This document shows, piece by piece, positions 50,841 through 61,291 of a stretch of 64,000 nucleotides of DNA. The position numbers were made by a program, and so were the translations under genes. Under the pieces are notes generated by a model. The model saw only the letters and a program-made list of their open reading frames with translations. It did not search any database and was not told where the DNA came from. The DNA lies in the NCBI GenBank assembly GCA_012845835.1, contig JABAKD010000013.1:472501-536500 (forward strand). The letters run 5' to 3'. The DNA comes from Undaria pinnatifida (Eukaryota > Sar > Phaeophyceae > Laminariales > Alariaceae). How positions within the stretch are numbered: position 1 is the first letter of the stretch; the number at the start of each line of letters is the position of its first letter.

Positions 50841-52454
50841 GATATAGGTCGGCGACTCCCTAGTACACTGAGTAATATACTACGCCATAATACCAGTTTA
50901 TTGAATATTGAATTATCTTCCATGTGGACAACAGTAGTACCATAGTTGTGATCGTTTGAGACTAACCTCGGAAAAGTTTCTCCTGTTTAAGACATATCCC
51001 GGAAATATTTCTGGTTATCTGATCCCTAGCTTTCTAAGTCTCGGCTCATCAACCCCCTTCTCTATTTTTTCTCAGTCAAATTCGAGATGCTGCGGCCTTG
51101 TGGTTGTTGGCTGTTGGCTGTTGGCTGTGTGACATGCGACTGCGTCTGCTCGATATCGGTTGGTTGTGTTGCAATGTCGTTCGATTTTGACTTGTACTCG
51201 TACGAGCACCACGTGCACCACGTACCACCATGCCGCTGCTGGTGCTGTCTCGTGTCCTGTCTCACAATCTCGCGAGTACAGCGGATGGCCCCTTTAAGGG
51301 CAGAGGGGCCCCACGATAAGGAAGTTGGTATATAATATATATACAGAACAAATGTCTGCACATTTTTCGCTTATTCCCACTTTTAGGGACCTCGTCCCTT
51401 TTATTGGACGCAACATTTCACAAGGGCCTTAAGAAAGGGGCAAGCCTTAAATTTAAAAGACCACCACACTGCCAACCGCTTGGAAAACGCCATGTAATTT
51501 GTTACAAGAACGAGTAATGATGTGCTCCCCACGTGCCGGATGCGCGTCGTTGTGCCCCACTGCACGCTGCTGTACTGCTGTATATCAGCTGCCTGGCGAC
51601 TAGCCCATCTAACATGTGGAACCTATGGAAGAACCCACCACGACTTTCGTGATATCATTATCATCCTTTCCTTCCCTATCGCTCTTCCACGTCATTCCTT
51701 CGTATCCGTCGTTTGTAAGGCGCTCTAGTCTAAGAGAACGGTCGGGTCCACTTTAAGGAATGTCGGTTTATAAGGCGCCCTGCCGCCGCGACACGCTGTT
51801 GTTCCTTAAAAGGGGTCACCCACTGTAAGTTTATATAGTAGAATATTCGTAGAATGTTTTCTGCCGCCCGACGGGCGACAGCAGTGATTTGTTTTTTATC
51901 TGTAGGATATGATTATGAAAAGCCACGAGAAAATGGAAATAAAATGAAATGTGATTAAATATGTGCTGTCCTCTTAGCCCCTAGACCCTGGACCTGTATT
52001 CAGCGGTCATCACGGAGCAAGAACGACAGGGCTCCCGGCGATTGAGCGGAGAACCCTCTGGCCAGTAACACTTGTCACTTTTTTACTAAATTATCTGTAA
52101 ATATAATGGCCGTTGTCTAATAATTTCAATAGCAAAACGGCCCTTATTGTTTCGGAGAGAGCGGTGTCTATTTGTGATGTGACGCCTCATGCGATGGTGA
52201 CCTGTGACAGGCCACTGGTTGCCAGATACAACATCTACCATCTACCAGGAACGAGATATTAATATTAATAGCGTTAGCATCGTAAGAGTAGTGACACAAT
52301 GTGCACATTGTGCCATTACCACACGACACCCTCGCTCACCCTTTCCCAGAATCGGCACCGGTCGGTCGAGCCGCCTCTCGTCTCGTCTCCATCGATTGTC
52401 GATCGATCGATTGGTTCATTGAGGCTAATAATTGAGGACTAAGGGTCGGACAGC
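50841..52454. other. No recognisable gene
   Basis: TTGGCTGTTGGCTGTTGGCTG near 51105 is a short repeat. Open frames are under 100 codons with no recognised domain. No RNA gene seen. Confidence 0.45.
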
Positions 52455-53015
52455 GTGCTCATGTCCAATGCTGCAACTTCCAAGAGGAGAGCAACAACAG
52501 GCTCAAGCCAGCACCTACCGCTGTATCCCGCACATGAGGCGGTTTTTCTTGCGGGGCTGAAGCGGCCTCGAGCGATAATTTCGTGGGACGGGCACAATAC
52601 GGAAACGGCTGGTGCTGGTACCCCAAGGGTCCGGCCGTTGCGCCGATTTCCCCACGTCCAGCCGAGAAAGTATTTTGATAGTTTTCTATCAACAACACCA
52701 GCGAAACCACCACTACCACCCCTAGAAGAACATTCTTCTAGCGCCAGTGGTACGTGGCCACAATCAAAGGCGACGATGGGGTGCCCGAGAGGACAGGGAA
52801 GGTTGACCAGGGAGAGGCCGCTTCGACAATTTCCCGCCGACGACGCGTGCTCGAGCGTTTCGTCGCCAAAAAACGGAGATGTGACGAAAGAGGGAGACCC
52901 CAATGTGAGGAAAGGTTTGCGTTGCGTTTCGCTGCGCTGCCGTCCACTCCCCCACGATGCTATTTATTTTCTCAACACTGTTCGACCCACGGGTAACCCG
53001 TGGCGGGGTGGGTAG
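52455..53015 (+). CDS. Hypothetical ORF, 186 codons
   Basis: The longest plus-strand non-repeat frame in the right half. It starts with a polar N-terminus (MLMSNAATSKRRATTGSSQH) and has a proline-rich middle (STTPAKPPLPPLEEHSSSAS). Two related words, RVRPLRRFPHVQ and RERPLRQFPADD, sit about 70 codons apart. No membrane segment or known domain. A 154-codon minus-strand frame (52439-52903) overlaps it, so the strand is uncertain. Confidence 0.25.
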   Translation: MLMSNAATSKRRATTGSSQHLPLYPAHEAVFLAGLKRPRAIISWDGHNTETAGAGTPRVRPLRRFPHVQPRKYFDSFLSTTPAKPPLPPLEEHSSSASGTWPQSKATMGCPRGQGRLTRERPLRQFPADDACSSVSSPKNGDVTKEGDPNVRKGLRCVSLRCRPLPHDAIYFLNTVRPTGNPWRGG

Positions 53016-54384
53016 TGTCACATAGATGGGAGCATCGGGCAAGCGTTGAGTACGCATGTGATACCTGGGATCATGTTCGACTACGATTGATGTAACTACC
53101 CGCCCGTTTGGGACCCACGTGTAGCGACAACGATAACGAAGGTGGATGCGATCATGTCATGCCCAGCCTCTGCGGAGGAAGAGCGTGCATGAATACGAAT
53201 ATGACCATGCTGTACGCGTGTCCACTGCTCCTCGCATGGCAGTTTGAGCACATTATCTTACCCTTTTGGGACTTACTTGATTATAACATAATGAAAAATT
53301 GACGACTAAAAGTGACGATTGCAGCACCCTTCGCACCAAGCAACACGGGCTGCTACTTGGCTGCTATGATACATTTCCTCACGACGATTTTCCAGTTCCG
53401 CTCCAAAACAAGTATACTTCCAAGTATACCTGTAAGACACGCGCCCAGCTTGCGCTGCTGCGTGCTGCGTGCTCGCACCATGATAAGAACGTATTTGTAA
53501 AATTATTGCGCTGTATATGGGCCCCAAGATGGACCTCGGCTGATTGGTGTGGTCGATGCCGTCATCGTGACTTTTTTTCTATGCATACGATTAGACTACT
53601 TCGTATTGATCATACTTTGTATCGGTAAGACTAGGTGCAGCAGAGGCCGAGAAAAAAAGTATGTGCACGTTCGACTTTTCACGCTTTGACTTGCCTCTTG
53701 CAACGAGCATGATTTCTTACCCCTATGTATGCATAGACTATATACCTGGTGTGGTATACCTGTTACACTTTTTTCTCGTTGTTTAGTCACACCTATTAAT
53801 AGTATATACCAGGTATGTATCATACTGACTGAATCGGTACCAACTACCTATGGGTTGGTGCCACCACACCCTGCCAGCGCCAGCGCATATCTGGGCTACG
53901 TAGCGTGCCGAGCCATGTCTAGACGATAATCGGAAAAATTTCAAGCTAGCAAACCATACAACTTGCTGTATGAAAAAATGCAACCAAAGGAAGAAAGGCA
54001 AGGAAAAGAAAAAGGTAAAAGAAGAAAGAACAGCAAAAACAAAATGACACGCAAATGGGGAGGACAGAGTCTCTTGGTGCTGCCAGGGTAGCCAATTAAC
54101 AGGTACTCGTATCATATCGTATGTATGATGTAACCTGTGGACCTTGGTACTACAGTAGCTAACTTGGTACTACAGTAGTAGCTAGCGGAAAGGGAAGTCG
54201 CCGGTTTTTATCCTCCTTGAGGACATGCGCGTGCCGTTACACGCGCGATCGGAGTGTGGCACGATGAGCTTCGTCGAAGTCCTCTCGATCTCACAGCTGT
54301 TTGAGCAGCTGTTTGAGTACGATTAATGTATTCGTAAGTGCAATGAATGCAAATATGTACCAGTACGTGCATCACGAGGGTTGT
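53016..54384. other. No recognisable gene
   Basis: Short frames only. CAAGTATACTTCCAAGTATACC near 53409 and GTATACCAGGTATG near 53804 are small palindromic words. A decayed F1 flank (CGCGCGATCGGAGTGTGGCA, CGATCTCACAGCTGTTTGAG) is at 54238-54320. Confidence 0.4.
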
Positions 54385-54720
54385 AGTGTGTGTTCTTCCT
54401 TAAACTGACGTTTCCACCCATGCACATCCAGCAAAACAACCAGTGTCCGTGCTGATGCCTCATACACAAAAAGAGAGAAGAGAGACAAGCTCTGGTCACA
54501 TCCTACGAGACAGAGATCAACGTTGCTAATACATACGTACAGCAACGTGATTTGGCCATGCAATAAATGCCGAACCAACCTCTATAAGCACGCGGGCACA
54601 AAACAAGAAGATGCAAGCCAACACTTTGCAGTAAAAAGGATAAAAAGGATAAAATGAAAAACAACTGGAAATATAGAGGGAAACAGGACGGCACGACCAA
54701 AATGAAAAACACAACGCAAC
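54385..54720 (-). CDS. Coding-like duplicate, copy 2 (EASARTL word)
   Basis: One minus-strand frame reads HLLHGQITLLYVCISNVDLC, VGCDQSLSLFSLFVYEASAR and TLVVLLDVHGWKRQF. Both parts have relatives at 49.72-50.13 kb. The upstream frame (54503-54764) is hydrophobic (VPSCFPLYFQLFFILSFLSF), suggesting membrane segments or chance T-richness. No family is recognised. It could be an exon of a membrane protein or an old repeat with coding-like frames. Confidence 0.3.
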
Positions 54721-55169
54721 ACTACACTAAACTCTAAAACGCCAAGTACTCCTGTCGAAAGCATTTAACAATACGTACGTAGCTCTGGCGCGGGCAGAAA
54801 AGCGGATGCGGATGAAAAGCGAATACATTGGGCACATGCATGTCATCTTTTGTCTCTGTGTTTGTTGTGTTATCGCCATAAGTTGTATTTTACATTTTAC
54901 ACAACAAAATCATTGTTTGGTTATGGAGTCCGTCGTCACGACAACAACCAGGGCTGCTATAGCTGCTGTAGCTGCTAAAGCTCTGGAGTGGAAGAACGTC
55001 CCAGGAAAAATAATACCAGGTACATATGGTCCATGCAGGATATATTTATCAACTTTTCCCAGCACCAACAAGCCAATACCATACAATACAATGCATGATA
55101 CAATACAATGCATGATACAATGCATGCATGATAGAATGAATGATACAATGCGTGGAAGTGTGGTGAGCT

Positions 55170-55231
55170 AAAGCTTTATTTTTCCCCATCCGCCGGAGGA
55201 TGAAAAAAAAAAAAAAAAAAAAAAAAAAAGA
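55170..55231 (+). repeat. Short repeat ending in a 27-A run
   Basis: TTTATTTTTCCCCATCCGCC then GGAGGATG is followed by about 27 A. The 32 bases before the tail match the complement of 48566-48597. It looks like the 3' end of a retroposed sequence. Confidence 0.55.
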
Positions 55232-55794
55232 TACGATGCATGCATCATATGATAGAAAGAATGAATAGATGCGCACTTTGCTCAGGGTGGGGGTGTGTAC
55301 TCTGAAATTCGAAAGTACGTCTAAAAAGAAGAGCTAATCTCCAAGCGGTAATCGGTAATGCGTGTAGTGATGGATTTTTATTTTGAGTCTCACCTGGTAT
55401 TCGCATATTTATCCCCTATAAAGCGGAAAAACTTTGATGGCTCTTTAGCGGAGAGTCTTGTATACAAGTACTTTCTGTTTTTTTGCAAGTCGGCTGTGAC
55501 CACGGATTCGGGGAGCTCTGACCAATTCAATCGTCAGGATTTTTTCTCCATACTATCAACTTGATATATGATTACACGCCTTAACGGAGATATTGGCAAA
55601 GAACAAGGAATATCAGAGATTATCACGTAATCTTCATAGCCATGCATGTAGCTTTTATTGCGAAGGTCGTACTTGACGATTAAAAAAAATGGAGCGGGAA
55701 ACGATTCCTTTTGCCGTGCTCCAAATATAGTAAAATAATTGGGTTATTGGAAAACTAACTTCGCGATATATTTCATGGTTTTATCCAATTTTGG
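55232..55794. other. No recognisable gene
   Basis: AT-rich; a 68-codon plus frame at 55358 has no recognised domain. Confidence 0.45.
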
Positions 55795-56050
55795 TAATTT
55801 ACTCGCATAGTCAAGGCCGTGGTCACAGGACAGGCTTAAGTCACTCTGAAGCTGAGGAATACCCCAAGGAAATAACGCAAACTAACAGAAGGTGGTACAC
55901 GCATACCTGGTACATCACAGCTGACGCAATTCATGCCTCCGCCAGAAACATATAAAAAGTGAAATCGGGAGTCAGCCTACGATGTGCCAGGTCCATCCAC
56001 ACTGGTGCATACGTCTCACTACTCGCGCCTGGAGAAACTGACTATACCGC
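55795..56050 (-). mobile_element. F2 element joined to a LINE 3' end
   Basis: The plus strand reads ACTCGCATAGTCAAGGCCG, GGTCACAGGACAGGC, CTGAGGAATACCCCAAGG, GGTGGTACACGCATACC, ACGCAATTCATGCCTCCGCC, ATATAAAAAGTGAAATCGGG and TCACTACTCGCGCCTGG. The linker GCCACCCAAGAAAAACTACC and CTATCACTACGCATACGCAC then leads to the LINE tail at 56.13 kb, mirroring the 45 kb locus. Confidence 0.75.
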
Positions 56051-56129
56051 TCGCCACCCAAGAAAAACTACCACGTATATATTAGACGTACGAGTACCAT
56101 ATTAGACGTACGAGTACCTATCACTACGC

Positions 56130-56905
56130 ATACGCACCTTGGACGCAAGTCAATTGGACCAAAACAACGAAAATATACGAAGAGAAAGAAATGGAAAGGA
56201 AAGGAAAGAAAAGAAAAGACGAGAAAAGCATGAAAAGACAAGACAAAAAGAGGGATCAAGAAAAGAAGAGAGAAAAACGTCATACTAGCAGACCCTAGGA
56301 ACCCACTACAGACGGCATTGGTCTCATGGAGGGTGTCAAGTGCATCATCAATGACACTGGGGAGAAAACGCAATTAAGCGAAGAAGTCAGGGCGGCCTTA
56401 CGCTAACTTGTGACGGCCATTGGAAGGCACACAACTTTCAAGACGATGATGGCCAGACCCAGACTTCAGTCTCTTGAGCAGGACGCCCCCCCTTCCTTCT
56501 TCCCCCCTACCCCCCTACCCCCGTCCCCCCTTCCCCCTCCCCCCCTACCCCCGTCCCCCCTCCCCCCTCCCCCCTCCCCCCGGCCACTTAGAGATGCCGA
56601 CGGTGGATGGCGCTGCCGCGGCCTTTGCGCGTCGCTCTGCAGCTTTGCGTCCCTCCGTCTCATGTCATTTCCGCATAGAAAACTCGGCTCCCTTCTCTAC
56701 TGGTCGAAACCATCTGCCGGCCTTCTGAACAGCCTTTGGCCACCCTTCGAAATCCATTCCAATGACCGACATATCCTCCTTCAGATGAGCCAATCAGTCC
56801 TTCTCTTGCCCCCCTGAGTAGCCCTTACCCCCAACAAGCTCCTCAAACATCACCCTCTGTGGCAGACGTACCTCCCCCATACGTGCTACGAATATGTACT
56901 GTATT
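56130..56905 (-). pseudogene. LINE family B tail, 5'-truncated
   Basis: From 56905 downward the minus strand reads FVARMGEVRLPQRVMFEELV and GGKGYSGGQEKD. After a frameshift it continues with a FEGWPKAVQKAGRWFRPVEK-like stretch and an AAERRAKAAAAPSTVGISKW-like end, then a G-rich tail (56485-56580). The 3' UTR words GCACTTGACACC and TGCTAGTATGACGTTTTTC follow, then a C/T-rich tract. The copy begins abruptly at about 56905, typical of incomplete reverse transcription. Confidence 0.8.
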
Positions 56906-57359
56906 GAAGATGCCGTTGCGTCGGTGAAGATAATGTATACCATATACTGGTACCGCATAAATATTATACCATCACAGGCATACCGCACTCGTCGCATACC
57001 GCATTCTCGTCGCATACCGCATTCCATGGCATACCGGTAGCAGGATGTAGCTGCGAAATGGCAACATTTTAAGCCGTTTTTTCCTCGTGTATGATATGAT
57101 ATGTCCGCGTGTCCTCGGCTCTTTTTGCCGAGTTACGCGAGTTACGGGTGACGTTTCGCATTGAACTCGACTTTTTTTCTGGGTCTACTCGGTCCACCCT
57201 CCTCCCTCCACACAACAACACATATTCCAATGCCCACCGGCAGCCACCACCAAGGTCTTCGGCTCGTTTCATTGAGCGGTCCATATCATTCACAAAAACC
57301 ATCTTAACGTTATAATTTGTCCCCACTTTTTTGTGGTGTGTTGGCGTGTTACATACTGG
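56906..57359 (-). other. Short repeat and one weak ORF
   Basis: CGCATACCGCATTC occurs twice near 56993-57024. The 85-codon minus frame at 57069-57326 has DRSMKRAEDLGGGCRWALEY but no recognised domain. Confidence 0.3.
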
Positions 57360-58310
57360 TTTTGATATAGTTGTTCCCCCTCTTGGGGTGTGGACAAGAA
57401 TGTGGAATTAATGGAGCGCGAAGGGTGGGTGCTCCGACCGGCATCTAACTCAATACCTAGGTATTTTAGCCATGGCTTGCCACAGCAGAAAGAATTCATC
57501 ATTGTTTTGAGGCTTGGTGTACACCTCACCCAAAAGCTGGCCGTGAGAAACATTGTATTCCAAACCCGATGCACAAGCAAAACCATGGCCTGCAGGTTTA
57601 GAATGAACCGCAGATGGCATGATGTGCGAATCAAACCCTGTCTTCCAACGATTTGGGGCATTCCTCGTACGTTGGTTGTAGTCTATCTGCTATTGTCAAA
57701 CGCTTTGTGCCCATGCCGGGATTGCGGTGCTAAAAGGGCCCCGTTAATCAGAAAGGCGTTAGGCTAAAAGCGCTGCATGCCTTCTAAAACTATAACAATA
57801 AACATTGGGGGCCATAAGACACGGGGGTGCAAGCTGTGCGCATGCATGTCTTACAGGTATAGGTGGAAGGATACTTCCAATGGAGTTGGACTTGGGCAGT
57901 AAAATCGCCTTTACCTAATGTAGCAGCCCGGATTTGTTGCTTCGTTCGCAGAAAGCCACTGCAATCGTCACTTTATTGGCCAATTCTGATATCTTCCGTC
58001 TCAAGCCCCGAAAGGGTTGAATACCATACTGTAGCATAACCCTATCGCACTGCCGTAGCACGCCTGACCCAGCCGTTCCCAACTGGGCAGCAAGACGCAG
58101 CATGATGGTAGCCGCGAAAGGAAATATCATTATCGTTGTTGTTTTTGGCCGCGGGTGATTTTTTGACTCTGCATGCTTCGGCTGTTTGGATATTTGTACC
58201 CCCCAATTGGGATGTGGACCAAGCTTGCGTATCATAAAATAGCGGAAAGCGAAAGACGGATGCTCCTCCCGACAAGTACTCTGCACTCTGCATCAGGTAT
58301 ATTTAGCCAT
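57360..58310 (-). repeat. Pair of related segments about 800 bp apart
   Basis: 57364-57480 and 58173-58310 share ordered words. On the plus strand GATATAGTTGTTCCCCCTCT and GGATATTTGTACCCCCCAAT are related. So are GGGGTGTGGACAAG and GGGATGTGGACCAAG, GGGTGGGTGCTCCGACCGGC and GACGGATGCTCCTCCCGAC, and GTATTTTAGCCATGG and GTATATTTAGCCATT. Minus-strand peptides AGRSTHPSRSIN and VGRSIRLSLSAI are alike. This is either a coding duplicate or an old repeat. The 57290-57661 minus ORF (123 codons) covers the first copy. Confidence 0.4.
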
Positions 58311-58849
58311 TACCGTGTGTCCGGGACATATCGCACACATGGTCTTCGCAACTGGTGCGTACCAGTATCATACCTGGTATACCGGTAGTCGATAGGGTAC
58401 TTTTTTATCTTCATATTTAACTGCAGTTGGTAGCAGCATCCGATGGCAGTATACCACCAGCATTGTACTTGCTGGTAGTGGCCCTTCGAGTGCGAGTACG
58501 CAGCAGCTGCAGAAGCATGGTCTAGTACTCGTATCTAGAGCGAGTACGCAGCATGCAGCAGAGCACAGGTTTTGCGGCGAATACAAGTAAACAGCCGTAA
58601 AGTAATATTTACTACTCGTAGCAGCTGGCAAGTGCCGCCGTCGCCTGCCCGATCGCGCCATCGCCCTATCCCGGCCCCACCAACATAAACGTATACAAAA
58701 CCATATACCTATATTTATATACCTGTAGTATGTACCTGTAATGTATATCGTATATGAAGTGTGATACTGGTAAACCATTAGAAAATGCAAGTAAACATCG
58801 GGTGTATGATACGATATTGAATTATTGCACACCTCGGATATCGTAACAC
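58311..58849. other. No recognisable gene
   Basis: TGCGAGTACGCAGCAGCTGC and AGCGAGTACGCAGCATGCAG near 58490-58560 are a short duplication. TACCAGTATCATACCTGGTA near 58360 is palindrome-like. No gene recognised. Confidence 0.4.
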
Positions 58850-59374
58850 TCGGATAACACTTATCTACGTTATGGGGCCTAACATAGGCGCTTGGCCACG
58901 GCCTAACATAGTAGTGTTAGCACGGCAGCAGCAATCACGGTAACGCGGTAACACAGTGTTACCTGGAAACCCAGGAACGTGCACACGCCTTGACGTTATG
59001 TTGGGGTTAGATCCCGCCCAGCTCTGGTACAGTAACATTATGTTACGCGGTGCTCCGTCCTTGTACTACCACGGTAACATAATGTTAGGCTTTTACTGTG
59101 GACGTACGTTATCACTCTAACATGCTCAGATCGATATCCGCAGATTTTGGTAACGATAACATTATGCTGCTGTCTACACAGCGTTAGACGTAACACCTTA
59201 ACATTGTGTTACCCCTATTAATAGTAAGAGTGTTAGACATAACACCCTAACATCACGCGAATACGCTGGCCAGCACCACTGACACCTAACATCGTGTTAC
59301 ATATAACACACTAACATACCATTAAGATAGTGACCCGCACTGCTAACTTTTACGTTATTCGGACCCCCCGTAGA

Positions 59375-59680
59375 ATTGCCTTACGATCGGATAATGTAAC
59401 ATTAAGCATACGTCAGCTGCGTTGCAGTCTCATCCGGCCGGTACGTAACATTAGGTTAGGATGTTAGTCTAAACGCCGACGTCTCTAACGTTATGTTGTG
59501 GTGATACTGTTATTAAATATTTGATAATTGCGTTAGGATCGGATAACGTAACATTTAACGTACGTTAGCTACGTTACGGTCTTATCCGGCCGGTATGTAA
59601 CACTATGTTCGGATGTCAGTCTAAACGCCGACGTCTCTCTAACATTATGTTATGGTGATACTGCCATTAAATACTTGATT
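59375..59680 (+). repeat. 152-bp tandem duplication within the array
   Basis: GATCGGATAATGTAACATTA at 59385 recurs as GATCGGATAACGTAACATTT at 59537. The match continues through CTTATCCGGCCGGTATGTAA-like and TAAACGCCGACGTCTCT words to GATACTG...ATTAAATA. Confidence 0.85.
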
Positions 59681-60198
59681 TTCAACATTTTGTTACCGTG
59701 TTACCATAACAATCAATCCCGTTCAAATATTATGTCACTGCGTTACCGTTGGGGCCGAGGTCGTTCTAACATTATGTTGTAACGTTACCCTTTCGTTCTC
59801 CCGGGAATCTAACATGTGTTACTTGTGTTAGCGGTAAAGCCGCCATGCGAACTAACGTCATGTAGCCGTGTTCATACATTTATCCGAGATCCGGTGCGCG
59901 GAGTAACATAATTTAGCCGTGTTATCGTCGTATTGCGCCTAGATCCCGATGGCCATGTGCCGAAAACAGCATTAGTAGTACTGTGTACCAGCAGCACATA
60001 TGTGCCGACCGAAAACAGCTGTAGTATTTATGTAGTAATACAAGACACAAGACACGCATTTAGGCACATCAGTATGCTGAGCGAGCAACACGTATCATAG
60101 GCGTACTCGTGGTGCTGCTGATGTGTCGAGCATTCCACTGGCACACACTTCGGGCCCCACCACGAACCGATGGGATCGGATAGTGATAGTGGGGATGA

Positions 60199-60648
60199 AT
60201 GGTGACGACTACGAGAGTCCTGCCACTCTCCCTCCTCGCAGTCGCGATTGCGCATTCGCCAAACACAAGACACACGCTACTCATACTTGTGGAGGGCGAG
60301 GAGAGCCGCCGTCCGCGATATGTCGTTGTTGATGCTCAATATCGACTTGAGCGAGGGGGAAGACAACCCTCTTTGCTTGAAGCGCACACGGCGTGGTTTC
60401 CCTCGTCCTCACCTACAAAGCCTTCATCTGTGTGTGCCCTGAGATGCTCTGGTGCAGCGGACTCGTGCGTGTATGTACGTGGTCGAGCGATCGCCGTTGT
60501 TGATTATTTTTCGCGAGAACTTTGTAAACAATCTGCACAGTGTTCGGGTTCCACTAAGGGTTGTCTATCCGATTGTGCCCGTTTGATTCTGCGACCCGAA
60601 AATCCATCTCATTTTCGGAAGGTCTTCTGTTCGGTACCCTATTATTAA
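60199..60648 (+). CDS. Hypothetical ORF, 149 codons, signal-peptide-like start
   Basis: It starts MVTTTRVLPLSLLAVAIAHS, a hydrophobic leader with a possible cleavage region, then continues through RRPRYVVVDAQYRLERGGRQ. The C-terminal third has six cysteines in ELCKQSAQCSGSTKGCLSDC and EVFC-like context. No family recognised. It lies in the non-array interruption at 59.96-60.66 kb. The start is the first ATG of the frame. It could be a small secreted protein or chance. Confidence 0.25.
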   Translation: MVTTTRVLPLSLLAVAIAHSPNTRHTLLILVEGEESRRPRYVVVDAQYRLERGGRQPSLLEAHTAWFPSSSPTKPSSVCALRCSGAADSCVYVRGRAIAVVDYFSRELCKQSAQCSGSTKGCLSDCARLILRPENPSHFRKVFCSVPYY

Positions 60649-61291
60649 AATGGCCTTATTAACTTGTGTATTTCAACTCTGTTTGGGTAGAGGAGCTAAC
60701 ACGGTGACAGGCGACAAAATGTTAGCTTTTAGTTGGTTACTTTATCTATTTAACGTGTGTTATGGTACCAAAGCTTACGCCAACACCTTAACATAACCTC
60801 ACTCGATACGAACTGCTGCTGATACAGTAACATAATGGTAAGTCTAACTTGTACCGATAACCACTAGGAATTCCTTTCACACACGGACATAGTGTTACGC
60901 AAGCGTTTAGTTTGCCATGTACGTTGTCCGTCAAAAGCGTGTTACGGTAGCAGCCAAGAATTCCGCTGGTGTCGTAAAATAACATTACTCTTACGGACTG
61001 CTGTCGCTAACACGGTAACATAAATTTAACGCTTAATTGACCATGTACGTTATCACTTCAACTCGTGCTACGATAGTCACTGGGATTTCCACTAACACTC
61101 TAACAGCAGTGTTATGTGGGCGTTTAATTCGGCATGTATGTTATCCCTCGTAAATTGTGTTCCGGTGGCAAGTAAGAACTCCGCTAACGCCCTAATGTAA
61201 CGTTACTCGCTACGTATTGCTGTCGCTAACACGCCAACATAATGTTAACGTTCAATTGACTGCTGTAGCTAACACGGTAACATCATTTTAA

